Shown piece after piece: positions 14,428 to 22,334 of a stretch of 30,766 nucleotides of DNA. A model generated the notes under the pieces. It ran no database searches. It was not told where the DNA came from and saw nothing but the letters and a program-made list of their open reading frames with translations. Where the stretch lies: NCBI GenBank assembly GCA_036260395.1, contig DASZZY010000090.1, positions 1-30,766 of the forward strand. Direction: 5' to 3'. A program made the translations under genes and the position numbers. Each line of letters begins with the position of its first letter. Position 1 is the stretch's first letter. Origin of the DNA: DASZZY01 sp036260395 (lineage in GTDB: Bacteria > Actinomycetota > UBA4738 > CALAEC01).

Positions 14428-15426
14428 ATGGCCGCGCGCGAGAAGAACCCGCACAAGCGGCGCCTCCACCTGCCGCTGGTGCCGGCGAACGGGAACGGGC
14501 ACCGCGAGGATGTGGCCGACACCCACGTCGCGCATTCCGTGGGGTGCGCGCAGGCCCACCGCCCCGCGGGGCGGCGGCCGGAGTGGCTCAAGGTCAAGGC
14601 CCGCTTCGGCCCCAACTACGCCGACCTCAAGAGACTGATGCGGACACAGTCGCTCCACACCGTCTGCGAGGAGGCCGGCTGCCCCAACATCTTCGAGTGC
14701 TGGGAGGAGCGCGAGGCCACGTTCCTGGTCCTCGGGCAGCTCTGCACGCGCCGGTGCGGGTTCTGCGACGTCGAGACGCGCAAGCCGCTCGCGGTGGACG
14801 AGGAAGAGCCGCGCCGGATCGCCGAGACCGTGAGGGCCATGGGCCTCCGCTACGCGGTGGTCACCGGCGTGGCGCGCGACGACCTGCCCGACGGCGGGGC
14901 GGCCATCTGGGCGGAGACCGTTCGGGAGATCCGCCGGCTGAGTCCCGGGTGCGGGGTGGAGGTGCTGCCGACCGACTTCCGCGGCGACCGCGGGGCGCTG
15001 GCCACGGTGATGGCGGCGGAGCCCGACGTGTTCGCCCACAACCTGGAGACCGTCCGTCGCCTCCACCGGCGGATCCGTCCGGGATTCGACTACGAGCGGT
15101 CGCTCGAGGTCCTGCGGCTGGCCAAGGAGCTCCGGCCCGGCCAGATCACGAAGTCGAACCTCATCCTCGGGATGGGCGAGCGCCCCGAGGAGGTGGCCGA
15201 GGCCCTCCGAGACCTCCGCGCCGCGGACGTCGATCTGATGACGCTGGGGCAGTACCTCCAGCCGACGACGTACCACCTCCCGGTCGACCGGTGGGTGACG
15301 CCCGAGGAGTTCGCGGAGCACGCCCGGACGGGCATGGCCATGGGGTTCGCCCACGTGGAGTCCGGGCCCCTGGTCCGCTCGTCGTACCACGCCGGCAAGC
15401 AGTTGGCCCGCGCCACGAAGTCGTAG
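14428..15426 (+). CDS. lipA: Lipoyl synthase (radical SAM)
   Basis: Inserts two sulphur atoms into protein-bound octanoyl groups, completing the lipoyl cofactor begun by LipB. 332 residues. Both iron-sulphur clusters are visible: the auxiliary cluster ligands Cys80, Cys85 and Cys91 in VCEEAGCPNIFEC, and the radical-SAM CxxxCxxC at Cys106, Cys110 and Cys113 in CTRRCGFC. Further family segments are VVTGVARDDLPDGGA, VFAHNLETVRRLHRRIRPG, ITKSNLILGMGE and QYLQPTTYHLPVDRWV. The first 50 residues are a basic, His-rich extension longer than in many LipA proteins. It probably uses a leaderless transcript. The OsmC-family gene follows after 22 bases and is likely cotranscribed. Confidence 0.97.
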   Translation: MAAREKNPHKRRLHLPLVPANGNGHREDVADTHVAHSVGCAQAHRPAGRRPEWLKVKARFGPNYADLKRLMRTQSLHTVCEEAGCPNIFECWEEREATFLVLGQLCTRRCGFCDVETRKPLAVDEEEPRRIAETVRAMGLRYAVVTGVARDDLPDGGAAIWAETVREIRRLSPGCGVEVLPTDFRGDRGALATVMAAEPDVFAHNLETVRRLHRRIRPGFDYERSLEVLRLAKELRPGQITKSNLILGMGERPEEVAEALRDLRAADVDLMTLGQYLQPTTYHLPVDRWVTPEEFAEHARTGMAMGFAHVESGPLVRSSYHAGKQLARATKS

Positions 15427-15448
15427 CCAGCGGGAAGGAGGTCGCCCG

Positions 15449-15919
15449 ATGACCGTGTACACCTCGCGCGTCCGGATCGAGCGGCTGGGCGGGGGCACCC
15501 GCCGGGCCGACATCCCCGTAGACGGCCCCGTGCTGTTCGGGACGCACGACGAGATCGCCGAGCACTACGGGCGAGAGCCCGGGTCGTTCGAGCCGCACGC
15601 CGCCACGCTGGACTACATGGTGGCCGCCGCCGGCGGGTGACTGACGGGGACCCTGGGAGGCGCGCTGGAGGCGCGCGGCATACCCGCATCGGATGGCCGG
15701 CTCAGTGCCGACGTGGCCGGGGAGATCGACCTGACGGACGACCGCGTGCTGGTGGTCAGCAGGATCCGCGTGAGCTACACGCTCCGCGCGACGCTCGACG
15801 ACGAGGCCCGGGGAAAGCTCGACCGGGCCATGCAGCGCCACACCGAGAAGTGCCCTGTGGCCAGGACGATCGGCGACTGCGTGGAGATCTCGACCGAGAT
15901 CCGGGTCGTGGAGGGATGA
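15449..15919 (+). CDS. OsmC-family protein with in-frame TGA at the catalytic cysteine, candidate selenoprotein
   Basis: Read conventionally this is a 63-residue ORF (15449-15640) and a separate ORF from GTG 15713. Both are in the same frame, and the bases between them are open and coding-like apart from one TGA at 15638-15640. Reading through gives a 156-residue protein of normal OsmC length. Codon 64 (TGA) stands in LDYMVAAAGG-X-LTGTLGGALEARG, where OsmC proteins carry their peroxidatic cysteine. The second conserved cysteine, Cys135 in HTEKCPVARTI, is intact. GCGCGC-TGGAG-GCGCGC (15660-15676) forms a hairpin whose loop starts 25 bases after the TGA. AAGGAGG precedes the ATG. Predicted role: thiol- or selenol-dependent reduction of organic hydroperoxides. 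Alternatives are a nonsense mutation or a TGC-to-TGA sequence error. Confidence 0.7.
15660..15676 (+). promoter_or_regulatory. Candidate bacterial SECIS hairpin
   Basis: Perfect 6-base stem GCGCGC/GCGCGC with loop TGGAG, beginning 19 bases (stem) and 25 bases (loop) downstream of the TGA codon. Known bacterial SECIS elements have a short apical loop with a G among its first two bases at about 16-37 bases from the UGA; this one fits. The unpaired U often found near the loop is not evident. Confidence 0.5.
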
Positions 15920-15954
15920 TCTCCGCTCAGGACGAACGCGGCCGGCTCGGTGGA

Positions 15955-16343
15955 GTGAGGAGCCGGCCTGTAAGCCGGATTCTGTCCCGCCGGAGCGGGG
16001 GCGGCCATCTCTCTGGGCGCCGCGTTGCCGCGACGCTCGGTGCGGCCGACCCGGGAGCTCGGGCGGGCCGCCCTCGAACGCTCCCTGCTTGGCCTTGCTC
16101 CGGGTGGGGTTTGCCGAGCCGCGCCGGTCGCCCGGCGCGCTGGTGAGCTCTTACCTCACCGTTTCACCCTTGCCCTCACCCCCCGGCGGCGAGCCGTATC
16201 GGGGGGCAGCGGGCGGTCTGCTCTCTGTGGCACTTTCCGCGGGTCGCCCCGCCTGGGCGTTACCCAGCACCCTGCCCTGCGGAGTCCGGACTTTCCTCGA
16301 CGGGCCGAGGCCCGCCGCGGCCGCCCGGCCGGCTCCTCCGTTC
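15955..16343 (-). ncRNA. rnpB: RNase P RNA, bacterial type A
   Basis: Catalytic RNA that cleaves tRNA 5' leaders. On the minus strand it opens with the P1 strand GAGGAGCCGGCC (16327-16338), followed by the universally conserved GAGGAAAGTCCGGACTCC (about 16280-16300). It ends with ACAGAATCCGGCTTACAGGC and the pairing P1 strand GGCCGGCTCCTC (15957-15968). The total length near 385 bases is typical. A TATACT -10 lies at 16345-16350, 7 bases before the P1 strand, which fits a transcript starting near 16338. End points are approximate to a few bases. Confidence 0.95.
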
Positions 16344-16344
16344 A

Positions 16345-16366
16345 AGTATACGGCCGAACCTATAAT
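16345..16366. promoter_or_regulatory. Back-to-back -10 elements of rnpB and the lipoprotein gene
   Basis: TATACT on the minus strand (16345-16350) serves rnpB. TATAAT on the plus strand (16361-16366) lies 9 bases before the GTG at 16376. Only 10 bases separate them, so the two polymerase footprints must overlap and compete. Confidence 0.55.
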
Positions 16367-16375
16367 CCCCCCGCG

Positions 16376-17236
16376 GTGCGACCCCTTCCCTTCCTCCTCG
16401 GCCTGGCGCTCGTGGGGTCGGCCTGCTCGGGCGGGGGGGACGGCCCCGGACCGCCCCTGGCGCGGGCGCCCGGGGCGGCCACGGCGGGCCTGGAGACGGG
16501 GGCGGTGCGTGCCGCCGTGGTGCGGTTCCTCCGCGAGTACGCCGGGGCCGAGCGGAGCGTCGGCGCCCTCCGCCGCGCCGTGGCCGGGGAGGAGCTCCGG
16601 AACTGGGTCTACTGGCTCGGCGTCCAGAACGCCGGCCTGCGGTTCGCCCGTCCGGGGCGTCTGATGCTCCGGGCCCTCCGCGTCGTGGAGATCGGGCCCG
16701 ACCAGGCCGCCGTGGCGGTGGACGCCACGGTCGACGTGTTCGTCCGGGCGCCGAACGGGCGGGTGGTCCCCAGTTCCCGCCTCTTCGAGAGCCCGGTGTT
16801 CGCCGTGCGCCGCGGCGATTCGTGGGCCGTTGTGGACGCCAACCGCGACGGGCGGTCCATGCTCGACGCGATCACGGTGCTCGAGCCCCCACCCGCGGCG
16901 GAGGAGGGCGGCGTCCGCCTGGCCGTCGACAGCGTGTTCCGCTTCAGCGGCAGCACGGTCGTCAACGTGCGCCTCCGGAACGGGACCGGCCGGGACGTCC
17001 GCGTCGACCTGCCCGGCACGTTCCTGGCCGTGGCCGACGCCGGCCTGCCCGGCTCGGGAGTGACCGCCTCGCTCGCCGGCCGGATCCCGCCCGGGGCGGC
17101 GGTCGAGGGGGCGCTCCACTTCGCGCCCATCCCGCTCGATCAGGTCCCCGAGGGCCTGGCGCTCCGGCTCGACGGCGAGCGGGAGCTGACGGTGCCCGTC
17201 CCGTTCCCGCCGGACGCCTTCCTCGTCGAGCCGTGA
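16376..17236 (+). CDS. Lipoprotein of unknown function
   Basis: 286 residues from GTG 16376. The start is set by the TATAAT 9 bases upstream and by the lipoprotein signal peptide that begins at once: RPLPFLLGLALVGSACSGGG, with the lipidated cysteine after GSA. The open frame continues upstream into rnpB and is not coding there. The mature protein has an Ala-rich helical part with VRFLREYAGAERSVGALRRA, then a beta-rich half with AVVDANRDGRSMLDAITVL and VFRFSGSTVVNVRLRNGTGR, possibly an Ig-like domain. Extracytoplasmic, membrane-anchored. Family not recognised. Leaderless transcript likely. Converges on RNase H with a 10-base gap. Confidence 0.8.
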   Translation: MRPLPFLLGLALVGSACSGGGDGPGPPLARAPGAATAGLETGAVRAAVVRFLREYAGAERSVGALRRAVAGEELRNWVYWLGVQNAGLRFARPGRLMLRALRVVEIGPDQAAVAVDATVDVFVRAPNGRVVPSSRLFESPVFAVRRGDSWAVVDANRDGRSMLDAITVLEPPPAAEEGGVRLAVDSVFRFSGSTVVNVRLRNGTGRDVRVDLPGTFLAVADAGLPGSGVTASLAGRIPPGAAVEGALHFAPIPLDQVPEGLALRLDGERELTVPVPFPPDAFLVEP

Positions 17237-17246
17237 CCCGGCCGCC

Positions 17247-17699
17247 TCACTCGTCGAACAGCGGGGGCGGCGGCTCCGGCCGCCGGTAGTCCCTGCCCGG
17301 CCCGGCCAGCCAGGCGTCGACGCCCTCGTTCGCCAGCCGGTCCGCCTCGGCGTTCAGCTCCCGGGGGACGTGTTCGATGGCCACGTCGTCGAACGCCCGG
17401 AGCAGCTCGCGGGCCCGCTGGTGGAGGACCTGGAGCGTCGGGTTCTTGACGCGGAACCGTCCCGAGAGCTGCTCGACCAGCAGCCGGCTGTCCGACCGGA
17501 GCAGGACGCCGGCCGCCCCGTGCTCCCGGGCCAGCTCCAGCCCCCGGATCGCGGCCCGGTACTCGGCCACGTTGTTCGTGGCCACGCCGATCCCCTCCCC
17601 CACCTCGCCGAGGACCGTCCCGTCGCGGTCGGTCACGACGATGCCGATCCCCGCGGGGCCGGGGTTGCCCCGGGCCGCGCCGTCGCAGGCCACGATCAC
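17247..17699 (-). CDS. RNase HI-family ribonuclease
   Basis: Degrades RNA in RNA-DNA hybrids. 150 residues from the GTG at 17697-17699. Catalytic acidic residues are in place: Asp6 in VACDGAARGNPGPAG, the Glu in NNVAEYRAAIRGLELA, the Asp in LLRSDSRLLVEQLSG, and the last Asp in LNAEADRLANEGVDAW. The sequence is of the RnhA-like type common in actinobacteria and archaea, without the basic handle region of E. coli RNase HI. The start codon overlaps the stop of the zinc-ribbon gene (GTGA), so the two are coupled. It is the last gene of a minus-strand operon with the zinc-ribbon protein and the Nif3-like protein. Confidence 0.93.
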   Translation of the reverse strand: MIVACDGAARGNPGPAGIGIVVTDRDGTVLGEVGEGIGVATNNVAEYRAAIRGLELAREHGAAGVLLRSDSRLLVEQLSGRFRVKNPTLQVLHQRARELLRAFDDVAIEHVPRELNAEADRLANEGVDAWLAGPGRDYRRPEPPPPLFDE

Positions 17700-18397
17700 T
17701 CGAGGATCAGGATCCGCCGGCAGTACTCGCACCTCCGGATCCCGTCCGTCCGCTTGATGCGGTCGAGCTCCAGGGCCGACAGCTTCTGGTGGCAGCCCTG
17801 GCACACGCCGTCCCGCAGCGCGGCGGCCCCGACGCCCTTCTTCTGGGCGCGCAGGTCCTCGTAGAGCTCGAGCAGCTCCTCGTCGAACTCGGTCACCAGG
17901 CCCTCGCGCTCGGCGCGGCGGCTCTCGACCGCCGTCCCGATCTCCTGGAGCTCCCTGGTGGATGCCCGCTCCAGCTCCGCCAGCCGCTCGCGGAGCTCGG
18001 CCACCTCCCCCTCGAGGCCGGGGAGGCGCCCCTCCATGTCCTCGCGCCGCTCCATCTGGTCGAGGGCCGTGTCCTCCACGCGCCGCTTCCGGTCGCGGAG
18101 GTTCTTCACCTCGGCCTGGATCGACTCGAGCTCCTTGGGGTTGGCCACGGAGCCGTCGTACAGCCGGCGCTCCTCGGCCGTGATCTTGGCGTCGAGCGAG
18201 GCGGCCTCGGCCTCCAGCCGTCCCTGCTCGCGGACCACGGAGTCCAGCGCCAGGCGGAGCTCGCCGAGGCGCTCCTCGACCTGCTGGAGGTCGCGCCGGC
18301 GCTCCTCGACTTCCTCGCCGCTCTCCAGGTCGCGCCGGCGGGCCTCGAGGCGGTCGACCGACCGGTCGAGCTCCTGGAGCTCCAGGAGGCGGTCCAT
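17696..18397 (-). CDS. Coiled-coil protein with C-terminal C4 zinc ribbon
   Basis: 233 residues from ATG 18395-18397, which follows a GTGAGGGG ribosome binding site. Residues 1-180 are almost entirely heptad-like coiled coil, rich in Glu, Arg and Leu, with an interruption around YDGSVANPKELESIQAEV that is characteristic of this family. The C-terminus has four zinc-binding cysteines in VCQGCHQKLS and RRCEYCRRILI. Family members (DUF164-type, CT398-like) are widespread; I know no settled function, though they often neighbour Nif3 and RNase H genes, as here. Six bases separate it from the Nif3-like gene, and it overlaps the RNase H start. Confidence 0.92.
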   Translation of the reverse strand: MDRLLELQELDRSVDRLEARRRDLESGEEVEERRRDLQQVEERLGELRLALDSVVREQGRLEAEAASLDAKITAEERRLYDGSVANPKELESIQAEVKNLRDRKRRVEDTALDQMERREDMEGRLPGLEGEVAELRERLAELERASTRELQEIGTAVESRRAEREGLVTEFDEELLELYEDLRAQKKGVGAAALRDGVCQGCHQKLSALELDRIKRTDGIRRCEYCRRILILE

Positions 18398-18402
18398 CCC
18401 CC

Positions 18403-19500
18403 TCACCGGAACGGGTCCGTGTCCACGCCCGAGACGAGGACGTCGCCCCCGGGGCCCTCGTCGCTCAGCGCCTCGGCCAGCCGGGGCACGAAGGGCCACT
18501 CGGTACCGTGATGCCCGGCGTCGATCACGCTCAGGCCGCCGGCCGACGCCTCGAGGGCCTCGTGGTGCTTCACGTCGCCGGTGACGTAGGCGTCCGCCCG
18601 CGCGGCGATCGCCTCGCCGACCAGCGATCCGCCGGAGCCCCCGCACACCGCGACCGACCGGACCTCCGCCGAGGCATCGCCGATCAGCCGGACCTCGGAG
18701 CCGAGTCGCTCCCGGCACCGCTCCGCGAGATCGCCCGCTGGCAGCGGGTCGACCGTTCCGAGGCGGCCGAGGCCCGCGCCGCCGGAGCCGGCCAGCGGGT
18801 ACAGGTCGTACGCCACCTCCTCGTAGGGATGGGCGTCGACGAGCGCCTCGACCGCGTGAGCCGACCGGTCGGCGGGGACCACGACCTCCACGCGGTCCTC
18901 CTCGACCTCGTTCAGCGCGCCTCGCTCCCCGACGGCCGGCCGGGCCCGCTCGGAGGGGAGGAACGTCCCGGTCCCCCGCACCCGGAACGAGCAGTGGGTG
19001 TATTCGCCGATCACGCCCCCCCCGGCCCGGGCGATCGCGTCGAGGACCTTGGCCGTGGCGTCCGGCGGGCAGAACGTGACCAGTTTCACCCGGGCCCCGG
19101 CCGCCGTGGGGCGCAGGACGCCGGAGACCCGCACGTCGAGGGTCTCGGCCAGCGCATCGGACACGCCCGGCGCGGCGACGTCGGCGTTGGTGTGGCAGGC
19201 GAAGACCGCCACGCGGGCCGCCAGTGCGCGGGCCACGGTGGCGGCCACGGCGTCGCGGAGATCGACGCGCTTCAGCGGCCGGAACACGAGCGGGTGGTGG
19301 GTGACGACGAGCCCGCACCCTCGCTGCGCCGCCTCGTCGACGACCTCGGCGGTCGGGTCCAGCGCCACCAGGACACGCTCCGCCGGCCAGGTGCGATCGC
19401 CGGCCTGGAGCCCCACCGAGTCCCACGCCTCCGCCCACGAGGGCGGGTACCGGCGATCGAGGACCGCCGTCCAGTCTTCGACCCGAGGGGATGCCGCCAT
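18403..19500 (-). CDS. Nif3-like dinuclear metal-centre protein
   Basis: 365 residues. Metal-binding segments are clear: VVTHHPLVFRPLKRVD near residue 65, AVFACHTNADVAAPGVSDAL near 100 and SVIDAGHHGTEWPFVPRLAE near the C-terminus. The middle third, with KLVTFCPPDATAKVLDAIAR, is the CutA/PII-like insert found in the long form of the family. These proteins form hexameric rings with two metal ions per subunit; annotation as GTP cyclohydrolase I type 2 is common, but the physiological reaction is not settled. The ATG at 19498-19500 lies 9 bases after TATGCT (19510-19515, minus), so the transcript is probably leaderless. First gene of a three-gene operon. Confidence 0.93.
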   Translation of the reverse strand: MAASPRVEDWTAVLDRRYPPSWAEAWDSVGLQAGDRTWPAERVLVALDPTAEVVDEAAQRGCGLVVTHHPLVFRPLKRVDLRDAVAATVARALAARVAVFACHTNADVAAPGVSDALAETLDVRVSGVLRPTAAGARVKLVTFCPPDATAKVLDAIARAGGGVIGEYTHCSFRVRGTGTFLPSERARPAVGERGALNEVEEDRVEVVVPADRSAHAVEALVDAHPYEEVAYDLYPLAGSGGAGLGRLGTVDPLPAGDLAERCRERLGSEVRLIGDASAEVRSVAVCGGSGGSLVGEAIAARADAYVTGDVKHHEALEASAGGLSVIDAGHHGTEWPFVPRLAEALSDEGPGGDVLVSGVDTDPFR

Positions 19501-19509
19501 CGGCCGCCT

Positions 19510-19515
19510 AGCATA
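19510..19515 (-). promoter_or_regulatory. Candidate -10, leaderless Nif3-like operon
   Basis: TATGCT on the minus strand ends 9 bases before the ATG at 19500, with no ribosome binding site between. Confidence 0.45.
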
Positions 19516-19542
19516 GCGCCCGCTCCGCGGACGCTCGCCGGC

Positions 19543-22251
19543 TCAGCGCGGCCGCGGGACCGGCCCGAACTCGACGACCTGCTGGAACGTGGGACGGTTC
19601 TGCCAGTCGATCGGCGGCTGGCCCAGGACGCCGATCGACACGAAGCGGATCCGCTCGGCGGCCTCGTTGGCGTCCCACGTCGCCGGGTCCTCGCCGAACC
19701 GCTCCTCGAGGGCCCCCACCGCCTGGTCGAGGCTCGCCAGGAGATCAGCCCGGCATGCCCGAAGCGCTCCAAGCCCGCAGTACGCGCGCGAGAACCGGCC
19801 CTCAACCTGCCGCCCCAGCACGGTCCGGAGGTCCTTCTGGAGGTGGCCGTACCACCCGTGTTGGAACGCCGAGCCCGTCCCGTTCAGTCGGTTCGGGTCA
19901 TCCTGGGGCTCCGGGACGTCGTCGAAGGCGTCCCCGAGGACCGGCCGGAAGGCGGCGTCGAGGGCCCGGCTCCACCACTCGTCCATGAGGGCCACGGCCG
20001 CCTGGTGTTCGTACCGACCGTCATCGTCGAGATCACGGCGATGGGCGCCATCGGCCACCCATGCCTCGAGGAGCGACACCGCCTCCGCGATCCGCGGATC
20101 GGCGGGAGTCCCCAGGACCCGGAGCATGTATGGGAGGACGGCGCTGCCTCGGAGGTCGACGGTCCCCGCATCGGCCACGAGGTCGACCAGCTCGCGCATG
20201 TCGATGGAGCCGGCCTCCGCGGCGGCCACGATGCGCTCATCGAGGAGCTGACTCCGGTGGACGGGACCGAGGCTCCACTCGTCGTCGGGCGCCCGGAATC
20301 CCGGTGCCGGCTTGTTGTTCCAACTCGTGAGGTATCCCTTCGCCGGGCTTACCGAGAACGGCTTCCGGGCATCCACGACCATCCCGCGCCAGCCCCATCG
20401 ACGCTCCGCCCACACCGGAAGATCGGGGTCGACGCCCGGCGCTCGCAGCGGCAGCGCGCCGGTGAACTGGTAGGCGATGTCGCGATCGTCGAGGTAGAAC
20501 CAGTTGAACGTGTAGTTGTAGCGGGAGAACGCCCGGCGGAAGTCCGCGGCCGATCGGGTCCGGCGCGGGTCCATGACCCCCGGATACGCCAGCGCGGAGT
20601 CCAGCTCAGCGCCGTACGTCGAACGGAGCCGCACGTAGGCCACCGGCATCCCGCCCGAGGTGCCCCGCGCCTGTACGATCCCAGTCCGGAACCCCTGCTC
20701 GGTCGGGACGTCGGCCCGCTGGGTGGTCATCTCGACGAGCACCGCGTCGTCGGGGTTCGAGGGGTCGGGCATCCCGCCTGCGGACGGCTTCGCCAGCCAG
20801 GAGTCGGTCCGCTCGTAGATCGGGACGCACCTGCGGCCGCGGACGTAGTGGTCGCTGCCGACGCTCGGCTCGGAGCCGTCGGGCTCGCAGAGCTCGACGG
20901 CGAACGTGTCGATGTTGTCGCCGTCCGTCGACGTCGCGCTCCACGCGTAGTTCCGGCCCCGACCGAGCAGGACGTACATCGAGATCCCCGGAAACCCGAT
21001 CCCCCGGGCGGCGATGCCGGGCCCGTGGAGGTCCAGCTCGTTGAGGATCTGGGGCGACCAGTAGCCCGTCTGCGGCCCGAAGATCGCCAGTGGTCGCCCT
21101 CTGGAGGACAGATCCGAACCGATGAGGGCGGCGTTGCTCATCCCCGACGGGAAGGCCAACCGGATCGGCCCGAAGGGGCCATCCACGGCCGCCGGCGGGT
21201 CGGCGGCGCGCATCTGGGCGTCGACGCGCTCCGCACGGTCCGGCATGGCGACGGCGTCTGGATCCACCCGACCGAGTCCGGTCAGGAACGGGAACGGCCG
21301 CTCGGCGTGGACCCACGCCTCGGGATCCTCGGCGAATCGCAGGTCCGCCATGATCGTCCGCGCCTGGTCCGGCGGGTACCCGGCTTCCTGGAGCGCATCG
21401 AGGAACGCCGCGTTCCGCAGCTCCTGGCCGCCGCCCCCGCCGAACCGCCCGCCGATGAGCGTCGCGATCGCCACGGTGTCGGTCACCCTCCACGGCCGCG
21501 GGAACACCTGCAGCGCCGCATATTCGGCGGGCAGCTTCCGTGGATCGGCGAACGCCTCCGAGATGTAGGCGTTCACCCCCTGGGCGAAGTCGCGGATGTC
21601 AGCGATCACGGTGGTCCCCAACCTCGGATCGACCCGTCGCAGGCGCTCGAACATCGCCTCGAGCTCCTCTTCGGTGTAGTCGACGCTTCGGTACACCGCC
21701 CGGTCCATCGCCAGGTTCGCGGGGCTGGCCCCGAGGAACCGGGACAGCCGGCCGCGGCCCGCATGGCGGAGGACGTCCATCATGAACAGCCGGTCCTCGG
21801 CGGAGACGTACCCCGCCCCGAACATCACGTCGCTCCGCGTTTCGCCGTAGACGTGGGGAACGCCGTAGCCAGCATCGCGGAGCACGGTGACGCCCTCCCG
21901 CGGAGAGTACCGCCGCTCGACATGGTCCGGACGCACCCCGAAGGAGGCGTCCTTGAAGTACTCGTCGATGTCCGAGATCGTCTCCGCGTGGGCCATCGCG
22001 TCGTACATGTCGAGCTGGTCGCGGGTGTGCTCGGGAGGCTCGCCGGTGGCCTGGGTCTGGAGGAACTCGACGGCGTTCGGGTGGCGGCCTTGGCCCGGCG
22101 GCAGGATGTTCAGGGCGATCACGCTGTCGTCGCCGGCGCGGTAGGGCGCCACCGGGCCGGCCTGGCCCTCGGCCGGGAGCGGGGCGACCAGCAGCGATAG
22201 CGACGCGGCCGCCGCCACCGCGACGGTCCAGCGGGCTCGGGAAGTCGACAT
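19543..22251 (-). CDS. Secreted penicillin-acylase-family Ntn hydrolase
   Basis: 902 residues from ATG 22249-22251, chosen because SRARW plus a hydrophobic stretch ending APLPAEGQA makes a good signal peptide. An alternative ATG at 22299 adds 16 residues and has AGGAG at long spacing. The protein is a precursor with an N-terminal alpha chain, containing VTVLRDAGYGVPHVYGET and DRLFMMDVLRHAGRGRLS. The beta chain should begin at the predicted catalytic Ser372 of SGMSNAALIGSDLSSRGRPL, released by self-cleavage. YAWSATSTDGDN and the late SWNNKPAPGF are also typical. Members hydrolyse amide bonds of beta-lactams, acyl-homoserine lactones or N-acyl amino acids; the substrate here is unknown. It follows the cupin gene on the same strand. 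Confidence 0.92.
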   Translation of the reverse strand: MSTSRARWTVAVAAAASLSLLVAPLPAEGQAGPVAPYRAGDDSVIALNILPPGQGRHPNAVEFLQTQATGEPPEHTRDQLDMYDAMAHAETISDIDEYFKDASFGVRPDHVERRYSPREGVTVLRDAGYGVPHVYGETRSDVMFGAGYVSAEDRLFMMDVLRHAGRGRLSRFLGASPANLAMDRAVYRSVDYTEEELEAMFERLRRVDPRLGTTVIADIRDFAQGVNAYISEAFADPRKLPAEYAALQVFPRPWRVTDTVAIATLIGGRFGGGGGQELRNAAFLDALQEAGYPPDQARTIMADLRFAEDPEAWVHAERPFPFLTGLGRVDPDAVAMPDRAERVDAQMRAADPPAAVDGPFGPIRLAFPSGMSNAALIGSDLSSRGRPLAIFGPQTGYWSPQILNELDLHGPGIAARGIGFPGISMYVLLGRGRNYAWSATSTDGDNIDTFAVELCEPDGSEPSVGSDHYVRGRRCVPIYERTDSWLAKPSAGGMPDPSNPDDAVLVEMTTQRADVPTEQGFRTGIVQARGTSGGMPVAYVRLRSTYGAELDSALAYPGVMDPRRTRSAADFRRAFSRYNYTFNWFYLDDRDIAYQFTGALPLRAPGVDPDLPVWAERRWGWRGMVVDARKPFSVSPAKGYLTSWNNKPAPGFRAPDDEWSLGPVHRSQLLDERIVAAAEAGSIDMRELVDLVADAGTVDLRGSAVLPYMLRVLGTPADPRIAEAVSLLEAWVADGAHRRDLDDDGRYEHQAAVALMDEWWSRALDAAFRPVLGDAFDDVPEPQDDPNRLNGTGSAFQHGWYGHLQKDLRTVLGRQVEGRFSRAYCGLGALRACRADLLASLDQAVGALEERFGEDPATWDANEAAERIRFVSIGVLGQPPIDWQNRPTFQQVVEFGPVPRPR

Positions 22252-22334
22252 CCTCTTCGGAACGGGAAGACGCGTCCGACGGACGGCAGGATTCGACATC
22301 GGGCGCCGGAACTCCTACCCAGCGGTGCGGTCCC

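Noticed and set aside
15449..15640. Independent 63-residue gene followed by a second 68-residue gene at 15713
   Set aside because: Both are in one frame, together make one OsmC domain, and the 24 codons between them are also OsmC-like; a single gene interrupted by one TGA is simpler.
18508..22200. Plus-strand open frame of 1230 codons
   Set aside because: Antisense to the Nif3-like and acylase genes, whose proteins are clearly recognisable; its composition is that of a shadow frame.
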